From: Morinoia aosen
Lineage: Eukaryota; Arthropoda; Malacostraca; Amphipoda; Talitridae
DNA length: 64,000 nt
Reading direction: 5' to 3'
Assembly (NCBI GenBank): GCA_030386875.1
Contig: CM059560.1
Span: 33,350,183-33,414,182 of the forward strand
The position numbers and the translations under genes were made by a program. Positions 33,801 to 44,186 of this stretch are shown here, in pieces. The stretch's first letter is position 1. Every line of letters begins with the position of its first letter. The notes below the pieces were generated by a model. It was not told the origin of the DNA, searched no databases, and saw only the letters and a list, made by a program, of their open reading frames with translations.

Positions 33801-34396
33801 TCATAATGAATGAATTTATCGATGGCATTAGTACCTTCTTCATATTTTACAACGTCTGACACAACTTTTATCGATTTTTTTGCAGGAGTGATGACCGCTC
33901 TTGGTCCACACCGGACTCTTGGCAGTCATCAACCTCGCACGAATCTTGGGCACAGTCATCTTCCACCTCCCGGCCTTCAGGATCAGGGAAAGAACTGTAC
34001 GCTCCAAGCTCGCAGTCAACGTACACAAACCGACATAATCAGGGCCAGCACCATTCAGGATGGTCTGTCGTAGATAACGATCCGTACTCCAGAGAATCGA
34101 GAGAGTATGACGATAACTTTGGGTCTGGCAACCAGTATGACAGGCGACACGGTGGTGGCTCAGGAAACCCGTATTCCACTAAACGACCTACCGGACAAGG
34201 GATTACAGGACAAGCGCAGGTCTGGCGGCCTAGCTCAGGTCCATCGTCCAATCAGGGTCCCCAAGGTCGCCAACGACAAGGTGGTCTCTGCAGGGGAGTG
34301 CCGGGATCACCTTTTGCAGTGCCGGGCATGGACAGCTGGTGCAATGTCAACTGCGGACGAGGGTATTGCCCCCCAACGCACTGCATCTGTGACTAA
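27674..34396 (+). CDS. Secreted protein with six-Cys C-terminus, five-exon gene model
   Basis: This is a host gene of unrecognised identity, built from five exons whose phases agree throughout (0, 0, 0, 2) and total 951 nt, or 316 residues. Residues 1-18 are a signal peptide, with likely cleavage after VACA. Residues 19-105 include a helical acidic stretch (LLDHLMESMDNELIEIAKEM); residues 106-280 are Ser/Gln/Gly/Asn-rich and probably disordered. The last 35 residues hold six cysteines in the pattern C-X16-C-X3-C-X4-C-X4-C-X-C with a GMDSWC core. Similar WC-NC-CP-C tails occur on some secreted arthropod chitin-active proteins, but this is recollection, not a search. A candidate acceptor TTTAATTTCAG|G at 27622 suggests a 5' non-coding exon upstream. 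The introns carry MITEs and satellite. Confidence 0.7.
27843..28210 (+). repeat. Minisatellite that duplicates the exon 1 splice donor
   Basis: Units of roughly 56-69 bp, each with GTTACGTCG...AAACC followed by GTGAGTTGGG, TTTATTAGACGCGTG and AACATGAA. GTGAGT donors stand at 27860, 27921, 27977 and 28046. Further right the unit degenerates to GATACGCTTA...AACATGAATGTGTG blocks until about 28210. The first unit includes the last 17 coding bases of exon 1. Confidence 0.85.
28211..29540 (+). other. Remainder of intron 1
   Basis: The intron spans 27860-29540 in the model. It is AT-rich with no other exon recognised. It ends in GCGGCGACCGCAG, preceded by the block CACCACAGTTTTGTTCCG that also occurs before exon 3. 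Confidence 0.5.
29541..29666 (+). CDS. Exon 2: acidic helical segment, GC donor
   Basis: 42 codons in phase 0, from VRLLDHLMESMDNE through GPHCHSAHSILATVVE. The acceptor is CCGCAG|GTG. The downstream donor is GAG|GCGAGT, a GC-AG intron, which is the only site that keeps phase 0 with exon 3. An alternative GT donor at A|GTATCT (29644) breaks phase with exon 3. Confidence 0.65.
29739..30011. mobile_element. MITE (CACGGTAGAGGAAAC family), complete, in intron 2
   Basis: The terminal inverted repeats CACGGTAGAGGAAACAAGGT and ACCTTGTTCCTTCTACCATG enclose about 230 bp. The flanks TGATACAT and TGATACTA form a slightly altered 8-bp target duplication, fitting hAT. A truncated copy is at 21523-21765. 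Confidence 0.8.
30012..30769 (+). other. Part of intron 2, no feature seen
   Basis: AT-rich DNA between the MITE and the satellite. Open frames at 30385-30812 lack splice-consistent boundaries and domain signatures. Confidence 0.4.
30770..31430 (+). repeat. Degenerate satellite rich in CCTAACC words, in intron 2
   Basis: Diverged tandem units start with GGACCCGTGAAAAAATTTCG-like blocks near 30822, 30955, 31110, 31225 and 31377, so the unit is about 115-155 bp. Each unit ends in irregular CTAACCTA, CCTAACC and TATCC words close to the arthropod telomere repeat CCTAA. An antisense copy is at 20090-20265. Confidence 0.75.
31676..31880 (+). repeat. Irregular GATACAC/GTGTATCA repeats upstream of exon 3
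   Basis: Short degenerate units such as AGATACACCTTTGTGTATCA and GTACACTTCAGTATACACTT recur every 19-26 bp. They lie in the last 300 bp of intron 2. Confidence 0.6.
31983..32045 (+). CDS. Exon 3: 21 codons, phase 0-0
   Basis: It lies between the acceptor CCCTTCCAG|AAG and the donor GCTCAG|GTAAAG, both strong. The reading is KRPKTGNHELSAG then IMEESTAQ. The frame is set by exon 4, which is open only in phase 0. Confidence 0.65.
32511..32575 (+). CDS. Exon 4: acidic segment, phase 0 to 2
   Basis: The acceptor CCCTCACAG|CGA and donor CAAAG|GTGGGG bound 65 nt coding RLENGPDSVEDLSVGIDTDDQ plus two bases. The other two frames hit early stops, so phase 0 is the only option and it joins exon 5 to give Arg at the junction. 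Confidence 0.65.
32698..33110 (+). mobile_element. Mariner-like MITE, partial, in intron 4
   Basis: It begins CCGGGTGTCCCTCAAAAATG, like mariner inverted repeats, and aligns with 44937-45300 through ATATCTCCGC, TTTCCTTTTCGAA, TTTACAGTG(T/A)TCGATTTACTG and GGTGTTCTTCTTCATTTCTC. The right inverted repeat was not recognised. No transposase. Confidence 0.6.
33886..34396 (+). CDS. Exon 5: low-complexity region and six-Cys tail
   Basis: Acceptor TTTTTTTGCAG|G. 169 codons then TAA at 34394-34396. The first part repeats Ser/Trp (SWSTPDSWQSSTSHESW), the middle is Gly/Tyr/Asn/Arg-rich (YDDNFGSGNQYDRRHGGGSG), and the end is the cysteine cluster GMDSWCNVNCGRGYC then PPTHCICD. The 511-nt length keeps the frame from exon 4. 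Overlapping frames in this exon are shadows. Confidence 0.75.
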
Positions 34397-36734
34397 CTTT
34401 ATACTCCTTTCTAAATAGCGAATAATTTGCTGCAGTTGAACACGTGCGAGATGTATAAAATGAAAATTATCTTAAAAGCAGAGAGTGAGTGAAATTTATC
34501 AGCAGCCTTATATATAGGAGCCCAAGGTAACAAAATCAGTCCCTCACTCTGTATTGCGCATCATTTGATTTTTAAAGTATAATACTATCTAATATGATCA
34601 CAAGAAAACACTGCTAAGCAACAGTGGCTCCTGCTTTTCGTAAAATATATTTACATAGGTGAGTGAATTTGGATACCTATTTGAATGAAAGTGATCTCTA
34701 CGATGCAGATCGCTTTGTTGAAATGAGTTCTACTTTTGATTTACTGTTTTTGAATATTTGATGGATTTACTATGTTGAATGCGCTTAGGTTTTACCCTCC
34801 ACTGTACCTGAAACTCGCTAAAAACAGTGGAGTAAAGCTCTAATTTTCTTCGTATGAAGCAATTTTGACCACGTTTTTCTCTACGATCAAAACAAACAAC
34901 AAGTTTTCAAAATGGGGTTAAAAAGTGTTTTGATGCAATCACGGGATCAAATATGAGAGCTTCTGGTGAACGCTTCAGTGATGTTGGAGAAAATGAAGAT
35001 CGTTGCTGCTATTGGATTTCAAGAGAGATGTCCCATTCTGATAGTTTCATGAAGACAGACTGGCTTATCTACGTCTTCGTAAATATTAATTGTATTAGTG
35101 TCTTTTGTGATGAAAAAAGTGCGACCGAGTAGAGTGAACTTTGTTTCTAAGCTCGGTGCCAGGTTGTACGGAAACAAATTGCATTGAGTACACCTTTTAA
35201 CCCAATGTTTTCACCATGGCAAAGAAAACTTCTAATTTGAATATAGAAAACGCAGAATAAAGGTGGAAAAAATTCTAAGAAGAAACCCTTCTACTCGTAC
35301 TTGTTGAACATACACTTCCTCTCTCCCGTCTCATCTAAGGTTAAGATGATCAAAAATATCGCACAACGCCATGCATATTAGAGTAATGGAGCTATCAATA
35401 GAAGATGTAGTGTTTCTGGTCCAGGCCATGTTTTAATACTTGTTAAGTCCATGCTTTTATGCTTGTTAGAATGCGCTACTTAGCTGCTTTTGCAAGGCGA
35501 AGAAACAATTCCAGAAAAATATAATTATTCCCTGAAAAAAGGTATAGGAGGTTTAACAAAGGTTGACAAACGACAGAGCGAGATGCTCCTGAAAGCTTTC
35601 AAAGACGCGTAGATGTACGATAGACTTTTAACTTTCCTTACCACTGCTCAATGCTTGCGCATTTTACGTATTAATTTTTAAATGCATGTAAATAGTGTAA
35701 TTTTTTCCCGATTAATCGATATAAACTAGAGCACATTGCAGGATATTAATTGATGTTTTTCCGATTCTTCTTCGTCTCATTTAATTCTTGGTTTGACGTA
35801 CGAACACTGGATAAAAACATTCGCAATGTGGTCTAGCATTCTGATGAGCGTGTAACATTTTACGAGAGTAGAAAACTCTTTGGCTCAAGAGCCATACGGG
35901 AAATTCAATGTTTTGATTGAACAACTATTTCTCGTTTATTTATTTCTTATTCACATAACAGTTTTTCGACATGAGTATAGCTTCATGTCACATCTTAGCA
36001 TTATTCGTGGACTGTCACAAATTTTAAATTTATTTGCAAATTTCCAACAAATTCCGTGTTCGGATACGTTATTTCAGGATAAAACTTTGTATGTTGTACG
36101 TGGGTAATAGTTTCCCCATCTAACTCTTATATTATAATCAGTCTGAATAAAATCCTTATTGTAATCAAAATTAATATTAAGGGTAAAACGAACACAAATG
36201 TTGTGAATTACCTTTGCTTCACCGAAATTTCATTGTAAACTTGGTGCTCTCGTTTGCAGCACATAGGCACGGCACCCCAGACCACTTGGCTAAGAGCTTA
36301 GACCTAAAAAAAGAATGCATCAACCAAACACTTAAACTGAATTAGAAAATTGTTTGCAATTCGAGTCGTTTCACTCAAGTGATAGCAAGAAACCTAAGAA
36401 TGTCCGTAAATTTGGAAAGATCACTATCGGAAAATTTCACCCGATGCTGGAGCCCAGAGTATCTAAAGAGAAATTGTGCTGCAGTGACGTTTTTACTTCC
36501 AAAATAATAAAGTACTGGGATTCGGTGAAATGCATCTATAAGCCGATAGATTGTTGTGTGATCATGCGCTGAAATTCCTCTCTAAAGACTCTTGGAATTA
36601 AGAAATAATATTCTGAACGCTGTCATCCTGAAAAATTATTCATCAGCTGTTATTCGATTTCAAAATTAACTGCATGACTGCACAATGAACGTCTCAGAAA
36701 AGTCCACAGCGTTGATGGAGCATTAGAGTTAATA
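34397..36734 (+). other. 3' flank of the secreted-protein gene, then intergenic
   Basis: No AATAAA lies within about 850 bp of the stop. One occurs near 35255, so the 3' UTR may be long. The rest is AT-rich with no gene seen. Confidence 0.35.
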
Positions 36735-37240
36735 TTAAAAGCATTCTATAAAGCATTCTGTAAAGCATTCATTAAAAGCAAACGTATCAACAAAGTCAGC
36801 ATAAGGTTTCACACCTAAGATATTATTCATATCGAGAAGTAAATAAAGCGTATACATAAATTGTTTCAAAAACTTTGTATTCATTATAACCCCAGAGAAA
36901 GAAATCGCGTGGGGTTTGGAAAACGAGCCATATTGGAGTTGGACATGTGGTAGAATGGTCACCGCGTAATCCCGAGCTGATCCCATGTAATTTTTTCTCC
37001 CAGGTTATTTGCAAAATAAAGTTTATGAAACAACTCCAAGTGCCTTGCAAGATTTATGAGAGCATATCATCCACAGTGTTAACGAGCATAGAGAAAACCG
37101 TGAAATGATTCTAAAATCGCTGCGAGCCATATGAGAGACCGATGCCAAAAGTGCCTCGCAATCAACGGTGGCCATTGGTTGCAATAAATGAAATAATCGG
37201 AACAGGAATTGAAAATTTAGTCATTATTGAAAATAATTGT
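36735..37240 (-). pseudogene. Possible mariner/Tc-type transposase scrap
   Basis: On the minus strand TPRDFFLWGYNEYKVF (about 36855-36905) resembles the conserved PDLxPxDFFLWGYLKDKVY block of mariner-type transposases; the upstream reading is broken. On the plus strand near 37100-37180, MRDRCQKCLAINGGHW resembles the C-terminus of the same kind of protein. The opposite orientations would require an inversion, so this is tentative. Confidence 0.35.
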
Positions 37241-37328
37241 TTTCCTTTTAAAAATATCACTTCTATATTTTTACGCAATCCCGCTAGGGTTGCGGGGAGT
37301 ATAACTAATGAACTTCAAATCATTGTAG

Positions 37329-38075
37329 CTTAAAGTTAATAAAATAAGCCTTAATATCGATAAAACAAAATATATTACATTCTCATTCAAGAAAAATATA
37401 TCTCTTCCACGCATTAAAATTGGCGAAGGTAAAATCAAAGAAACCAACTCAAGAAAGTTCATAGGCATCAAAATAGATACTCGTAGAAGCGGCATAGCGG
37501 ATCTAACCTTCAAAGAGCTTATCGCTCATATTAGTTCTAAATTATCAAAATCTATCGGAATCCTAAATAAAGTTAAAAATGTCCTGCCTGAAACAGCTTT
37601 ACAAATGCTCTACCGAACGCTCATTTCACCATACTTGCAATACGGAATAGAAGCATGGCGCGGAACTGATAAAAATAAAACCAATATAATTTTTACTCTG
37701 CAAAAAAGAGCCGTCAGAGCGGTAAAGAATCTAGAATATAATGCTCACACAAATGATTCATTCAAAAATTTACGAATACTTAAACTTTCGGATTTCTATA
37801 AAATCTCCATTTGTAATTTCATTTACAAAACATTAAAAAATGATGACGACAGTTACCTAAAACAATTATTAACTGTACAAACTGGTCACCACGACCATTT
37901 GACCCGAAACAGAAATAAATTCATGCTTCCTTATTATTCAAAGGCCCGGTCGCAACACAGTTTCCTCTTCGTTGGAACTGAAACTTGGAACTCAATACCT
38001 GCGGAGATCCGTGAAAGTAATTCTTATAAGGTATTCAAAAGAAATCTTGAGCCTCACTTCCTATCAGAATACTAG
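37329..38075 (+). pseudogene. LINE reverse transcriptase, thumb and C-terminus
   Basis: Open from about 37329 to the stop at 38073-38075 (about 248 codons). It reads NKISLNIDKTKYITF, the RT motif after the active site, then MLYRTLISPYLQYGIEAWRG and the usual LINE ending ETWNSIPAEIRES. The polymerase active site and everything upstream are absent, so it is a 5'-truncated CR1/Jockey-type fragment. It carries the first copy of the 58-bp duplication (37474-37531). Confidence 0.85.
37474..37531 (+). repeat. 58-bp exact duplication, copy 1
   Basis: Identical to 40520-40577, starting TAGATACTCGTAGAAGCGGC and ending TCGCTCATAT. This copy is in the coding frame of the plus-strand LINE fragment, where it encodes DTRRSGIADLTFKELIAH. 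Confidence 0.95.
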
Positions 38076-38149
38076 TCGTGTAAGGTCACCAAGTCAAATC
38101 TTGTCCCCTACATAACTGGTCCTAATAATGTAATTTGGCATGGTTAATA

Positions 38150-40519
38150 TCGCAGATCTTCAGTCTGCTCTTAAATCGTTTATCGAATAAACTGTTAAAT
38201 CTAGTCCATACCTTTGGTCCTTTGGTGAAGTTCGGACGCTCTGGTCCAGGTCACGCCGTAGGCGCCGCCTCACAGCACTGTCGCGCCGCTACAGTTGTTG
38301 CGCCCTTCGGTGGGCGAGCTGCTGCAGCAAACTGTTGCCTGCAGCAGGCTGATGGTAGTAAGGCAGCGGTGGCTTGTCCGGAACCGTCCTCAAAAATTCA
38401 TCCAGTTGCCTCTTAAATGCCTCCAGCGACCCGACATGCTCTCTCAGGGTGCGGGGAAGACAATTAAAAAGTTTTGGGCCCATGACCGAAAACGACTGCT
38501 CATGCCTGCTTCTCACACTTGCTGGGGCTCTGTTATTCAGGGTCGGGACCACACACAATATACCGAACCGAATGTGCTGTTTCGTCCGAAGCCCAATTCT
38601 GCCGTCCGTGAAGTTCGGAACAAGCCCCGCCAGCATCTTCCATGTATATATTACTATATACCTCTCCCTACGCCGTTGGAGGGAGTACATCCGAAATTGC
38701 TCAAGTCGACTCCAATAATCCAGTCGACGAGCACCTTCAATCCTGGCAGTAAAGGACCGCTGAATACTCTAAAGCCGCCCTATATCTCCCCGCCCACTTG
38801 GGCTCCAAAGTTGGTAGCAATACTCTGCCAGGGGAAGAATTAGTGCTCTGTACAGGGTCAACATTGGGGTCGGCTCTCTGGTCCTAAAGGTCCTCCACAC
38901 CCACCCCATCTGCCGCCTGCATCTCTTCACCACACCACTGATGTGCTCGCCGAAGCCTCCTCCCTCCTCCACAACAACCCCCAAGTCTCGAAGAGAAAGC
39001 TTTCTCTCAATCGTGAGGTTACCCGCTGTCGTGTAGGAGAATGCTTCGTCTGGATGCCGGCCGTACCTAATGAGCTCAAATTTAGCCTCATTGAATTTCA
39101 TGTTATTTTCCTCCGCCCAGACATAGATCCTCTCCAAATCCTCCTGCAAGTCGACGCAATCCTCTGAGCTGGCCACCTCCTTAATTATCCTGGTGTCATC
39201 AGCAAAAGAGGACGCCCGCGCATGTTGCAGGTTTAGATCAATGTCTGCGATGTGGATCAAAAACAGTAGCGGGCCCAGCACTGAGCCTTGCGGGACCTCG
39301 CTTGCAACCATCGACTCAGACGAGAGGCACCCATCCACTACCACCATCTGCCTCCGATCCGTCAAGAAACTGGCCAACCATCTCATCAACGTTCCTCCAA
39401 TGTGGGAAGCCCGCAGCTTTCGCAGAAGGACACCATGGTCCACCTTATCAAAGGCTTTGGCGAAGTCCAAGTACACGACATCGACTGCCCGTCCACTGCC
39501 CAGCTCTTCGGTTATTAAGCGGTGATGCTCTAGGAGCTGCGAGAGGCATGACCTTCCTCTTCTGAAGCCATGTTGATGCTCGTTGAAGAGGTCCGCACTC
39601 TGCAAAAGACGCACCAATCTCCTGGCTACCACCCTCTCAAAGACCTTAATAACATGTGAGGTCAGTACTACTGGTCGATAATTCATTGGGGCGTGCTTTT
39701 CTCCGCCCTTGAATATCGGTGTCACTAAACCACGCTTCAGTGCTTGCGGGATGTTGCCTTCGCTCATCGACGACCTCCACAGCCGAAAGAGTGGCATCTT
39801 TAGTTCCTCGCAGCAATTTCGCAGCAATACGGCAGGGATTCCATCCGGTCCCGGCGCCGACGTCGGGGACAGTTCCTTTATAGAGACCACCAAATCGTCC
39901 TCCGTAAAGCAGATGTCCTCCAACAGTCCCGGTTCACGGATCCCTCGCAGCAGCTCATCCAAGTGTGACCTCAGGCTCTGGAGTCTCGGTACGCTGAATA
40001 CGGACTCATATTGCTTTCTCAAGACCTCACACTTTTCGTCTGGAGCACTGACAATACTATCACCGATGCGGAACGGTCCAACCGTAGACCTTGTCAGGGT
40101 TCTCCTTTTGGCGAATGCATAGAAGTACTTAGGGTTTCTTTGGATTGCCTCCACGGCCAAATCCTCCTCCCTCAAAGCTTCCTCCTCATGCGAACGCTGG
40201 AGCAATACCTCAAGGTCACGCACCATTGCAACAATTCTCTGCTTTGTCTCTGGAGTGGCTGGTTCTGATAGTCGCTTTAAGAGCCGTCTCCTCTTGCGCA
40301 TCAAAGTACGGCGATCACTAGGAACAGATCTACCTTTATGCTTCCTTCTCCTCGGCACGTACTTTGGGCAGACGTCAGCCAGTACCCCACAGAACTGCTG
40401 ATACACTTCCTCTGCCACATGTGCACCCATCCGGTCCTCCCAGTGTAACTCCAACAGGTGCCTCCTCAACCCAGTCCAGTCAACACGTTCGCTCATGAAG
40501 TTCAGTGAGTCAAGCGCAC
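38150..40519 (-). mobile_element. 5'-truncated LINE on the minus strand
   Basis: The element runs from its truncated 5' end at 40519 to an approximate 3' end at 38150-38200, abutting the plus-strand LINE tail. Only the linker and reverse transcriptase remain; no endonuclease. Base composition is GC-richer than all neighbouring DNA, consistent with recent arrival of a GC-rich family. Confidence 0.8.
38289..40519 (-). pseudogene. LINE reverse transcriptase with one in-frame stop
   Basis: Minus-strand coding region of a non-LTR retrotransposon polymerase. It has a basic linker (RRRKHKGRSVPSDRR), fingers APGPDGIPAVLL and NYRPVVLTS, motif A VYLDFAKAFDKVDHG, the VPQGSVLGPLLFLI block, catalytic SSFADDTRII, thumb NNMKFNEAKFELIRYG, then LYRALILPLAEYCYQLW. 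A TAG at 38769-38771 interrupts LESIQRSFT, where GAG would be expected. The same frame continues after it through YSLQRRRERYIVIYTWK to the natural stop at 38289. The first dozen codons before 40519 belong to the flanking 58-bp duplication. Family is CR1/L2-like by style, not proven. Confidence 0.9.
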
Positions 40520-40577
40520 TAGATACTCGTAGAAGCGGCATAGCGGATCTAACCTTCAAAGAGCTTATCGCTCATAT
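40520..40577 (+). repeat. 58-bp exact duplication, copy 2
   Basis: Identical to 37474-37531 and in the same orientation. It abuts the truncated 5' end of the minus-strand LINE, and the sequences diverge completely on both sides. Confidence 0.95.
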
Positions 40578-40925
40578 GGTGACGCTATACGAACTATATT
40601 GTAAAATGAAGCATCTAATATCGAGTTAGTTATCTCATTGATCAGTCTAATGCGTCCCTAGTTTAAGTGAATTAGGTTAAAAATTATTGTACTCCTTAGA
40701 ATAACGTTGATGGTAGGATACCCTAGAAGTCACTGAACTTATTCTGGCCCACAGGTAGCTATACTCAAATTTGACCATTGTACTAGGCTTAAGAAACATT
40801 CTATCTCTGTATCACCTGTGGTAAATAAATTATTTAAATAGTTTAAATTGTTTACCCTATTTTGATATTCAGCTCTATTGAAGCAAATGACGTTAGAGAT
40901 TATACTTCCAATTGTAGAGAATCTT
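40578..40925. other. AT-rich spacer, no feature seen
   Basis: No gene or repeat was recognised. Confidence 0.4.
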
Positions 40926-41660
40926 ATTCGTAGAATAAAAAGAAGAACCAGAGTAAAAACGAACATTACGTTTATTGCATACGTTTCGGAATTTTTAAAA
41001 TTCCATCATCAGTGCTAAAATAGGAGAAAACAGAAAAGATTTCTTAAGATCCTAGTAAAAACAAATATATATATTCCACAAAATTCTCTTAATGTAAGAA
41101 CCCTAGTTTGTATCCATTCATACACAAACAGTTGCATACTCATAATTCACACAAACACACATATACACGCTAATCGAGATACACACGGTGAACACATGCT
41201 ATACTTTCACACGGACAACACACATACAAACACACACACACAGAATTACGTCAGTAGGTGGGGGCAATTGATAACTTAACAGCCTTAATGTCTTTGTTGA
41301 GGTTAGGTTTATGAGTGAATATGAAAAGGGACTCTAAAATTCTAAGGTCGTGCTCACTGTTAGCTCGGCATAAAGTTGAAAAATTAGCGTTTTTAAATGA
41401 ATGGTTTAAATGATCGCAGTGATCTCTAATTGCTGATAGGGGTGGAACGGTTAGTGCACGGCCGGTCCTATGAGATATTCCTGCGTGTTGGCTATGTCTG
41501 ATGAATTGTTGGAGTTTGGTACTACCAACGTAACCACTCCACAGGCACTCATCCAATCGTTCTTTTCTGCTAAAAATGACGTTAGTGATTACACTTTTAA
41601 AAACCCGCTCGCACAGTGGGCAAAACATCCTCATATATACATTATAGTCACTAAACCATT
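40926..41660 (-). mobile_element. Penelope-like element fragment, C-terminus and 3' end (fossil)
   Basis: The minus-strand open frame at 41251-41634 has a GIY-YIG-like endonuclease region: CLWSGYVGST, then IRHSQHAGISHRTG, PPLSAIRDHCDH and LRILESLFIF. This order is seen in Penelope-like elements. Downstream (41250 to 40926) lies a CA-rich non-coding end shared with 23415-23832. The reverse transcriptase is missing from the window, so this is an old partial copy. Confidence 0.7.
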
Positions 41661-42402
41661 ATTTTGACTAGAAAATAATTTGATGGGTAAAACTAGACAT
41701 TTCACGCTTTACATTTCACGACATTTCACGCTAAGTTCAGGTATCTACGCTCAATACATAATGAGTAATAAACATTGGAAAATCCCAACTCTTTTATAGT
41801 AAAGCATAGTATAGTATTTCAAAAAAGTTGACGCAAAAAGTCAAAATGTTGGCTTTTAAAAATTCCCTGGACCAAAGCTCCTCGTATCTAATTGTTGTAA
41901 ATACTACAATAAGTATTGTGATATATATATGGCACGGTTGCATCAACTGATAGCAAAAAAGCAAAAATGTGCTATTTTTGTATACTTTGACTTAGAAAAA
42001 ATACGAAAAGCCCCAAAAAATACCCTACAGAACAAACGAAATGGAAAACGCTTTGAACGACATCGTCTTCATATTACCGTACGTGCATTTGCTATTGTGC
42101 ATTGATAGTTATCAATGTTGTTGAGAGGATGATGAGTAAAAATAAATAATAGTGCCTACGAAACGAAAAATTGACTGTTCAGGAATTAGATCATAGAAAC
42201 AGAGCGTGAGCTAATCGAATTTGACAGGGTCACCGCATGACGAACTACAAAAATTCTACCCAAATTATACCGGCATGGATTCTTTGAGACAAAGAAAAAA
42301 GGCTGACCAACACAACTTGTATAAAAATCATTGTATAACACACACGTCTGAAACAGATGAGAAAGCGTTAACCCTGACAGAAGTTCTAATGCTTCACATA
42401 CT
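41661..42402. other. AT-rich intergenic sequence
   Basis: TTTCACG occurs three times near 41700-41735. Otherwise nothing was recognised. Confidence 0.4.
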
Positions 42403-42511
42403 GTGTGAGAATAAGGGAGAATAATTTAATAATTTAATTTAATTTGATGTGTGAGAATAAGGGAGAATAATTTAATAATTTAATTTAATTTGATGTGTGA
42501 GAATAAGGGAG
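42403..42511 (+). repeat. 46-bp tandem repeat, 2.4 copies
   Basis: GTGTGAGAATAAGGGAG followed by AATAATTTAATAATTTAATT is repeated exactly with starts at 42403, 42449 and 42495. Identity between units suggests recent duplication. Confidence 0.95.
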
Positions 42512-44186
42512 GCAAATGGTTTATAAATTCCAGGTCGCACTGTAGATCACATCAATTTTTAATTACTTACATTTTGGGTTACAACAACATTTGACATGCG
42601 TAGAGATAACGATCAATCCTTTTTTGAAGTAAAGAAATCAATGTACTATCTTTATTTACTGAATAGATGTGTCATTTCCGATTTATAATTCAATGTTCGC
42701 TGGTCTCAAAGCGTTCGTCAGAATTTTCAGTTACTCCGCGCTGAAATGAAAAGTCCTATTGCGCTTCATAAACTTTACGACTCTATTATCCGGACGCATA
42801 AGAAAGAGAGGTTTCAAATTTAAATTACAAATTAACTTAAGTAGATTTTAAATTCCAGATAGATACATAGGAAAATCTAAATTTGAGGCCAAAATGCAAA
42901 CTGTTGAACGTTTTAAGTTTCACATCCTCTCGGTATTCTTAAAAATACACACACATTGGCACATGATGTAATAAAAACAGTGTGTTAACAGAGATTTAAA
43001 ACGAGCATTAAGATATAAAATTTTCACCTGTGAAAATTTTGCATATAGACTACAAAGGAGCAGTGTGGGTGCGGATGCAGGTACTGCAGTCACTTTGAAA
43101 TGTCGCTTCTTAAAGAGTTTCTTAAATTTCTTGAGGTACGCAAGAGATCTTTATTGGAGTCGAAGGGCTCTGGTTTTGTTGCCTGCACTGATGATGTCTT
43201 AACAGGCGTTTCATCGTTGTTGATATCAAAATTCCTGAAGGTCCGAAATCCCATGTCTTTGTGAGAGACATCTTTACCTCATTTTCGCTTTGTGTTTATT
43301 GCATGTGTATTTTGATATCTACGAAAATTCTCATACGGAGATACACTAGAACACATTTTTTTCAGATAAGACCGCTTTCCGAGTTGTTGAGTGAAATACA
43401 ATATGGACGCATTTGAGTTTATATTACTCGTTTTTTCTATACACAAAAATATTATTTGACTTGCACTGGTGACACTTTGAGCCATTAGTATTCCACCTGG
43501 TTTGAGTAAAAGCCATAAAAGAATGTGAAAAAATGGAGCCGCCTAGTTGTTTGCTGAGATACACGAGAAAGGCTTTTGAAATTGTGGATGGAAAAGCTAC
43601 CAGGGAGAGGGCAGGAATGTTGAGAGGCAATTAAACTAAAACTTTCTTCGTAGAATTGGCTGTTTGCGGAGTGGGTGATTTTGTGTGTATTTTTCATTCT
43701 TCGTAGCAGGACAGGTTGGCATAATATGCAGAGATAGTAGTTTTGAAGTGCAAGGGTAAATCTTATAGGGAGACTTTGTAAGGATGAGTGAGAAGGTTAG
43801 AATTTATATTTTCTAAGCGGAGGTATATGAGTTAATACTAAAAAAGTAGAAATTACGATTTACAGCGAGGTAGCAAAGAAGTCAAAGGAGGTAAGAAGCA
43901 GCTAAGGTGTCACTGAATCTTTGTGGTCTCACACGCTGTTATGTCGGACTTGTGTCTTTTTACCTTTGTCTACCAAAGGAGAGTTTGTGGTGTTCTTCCT
44001 CAGGTTACTTTAAGCTCCGGGCAGACTATAAATATCTAAGGATTGTAAATATCAATTCCCGAAGTGAGTGTCTGAGGGACTAAAGAACCCGACAGGGTAA
44101 AAAAACACAACTGAAATAAATGCCGTGCTATTGTGAATATCGCCGACAGTAATGACACGCGATAAAAATATTGCTGTCAAGTAGTA
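42512..44186. other. Intergenic sequence, no gene seen
   Basis: AT-rich. Short minus-strand frames at 43279-43697 overlap each other in different frames and have no domain signature. Confidence 0.4.

Noticed and set aside
39193-40268. Plus-strand frames of 76-137 codons
   Set aside because: They are antisense shadows of the minus-strand LINE reverse transcriptase.
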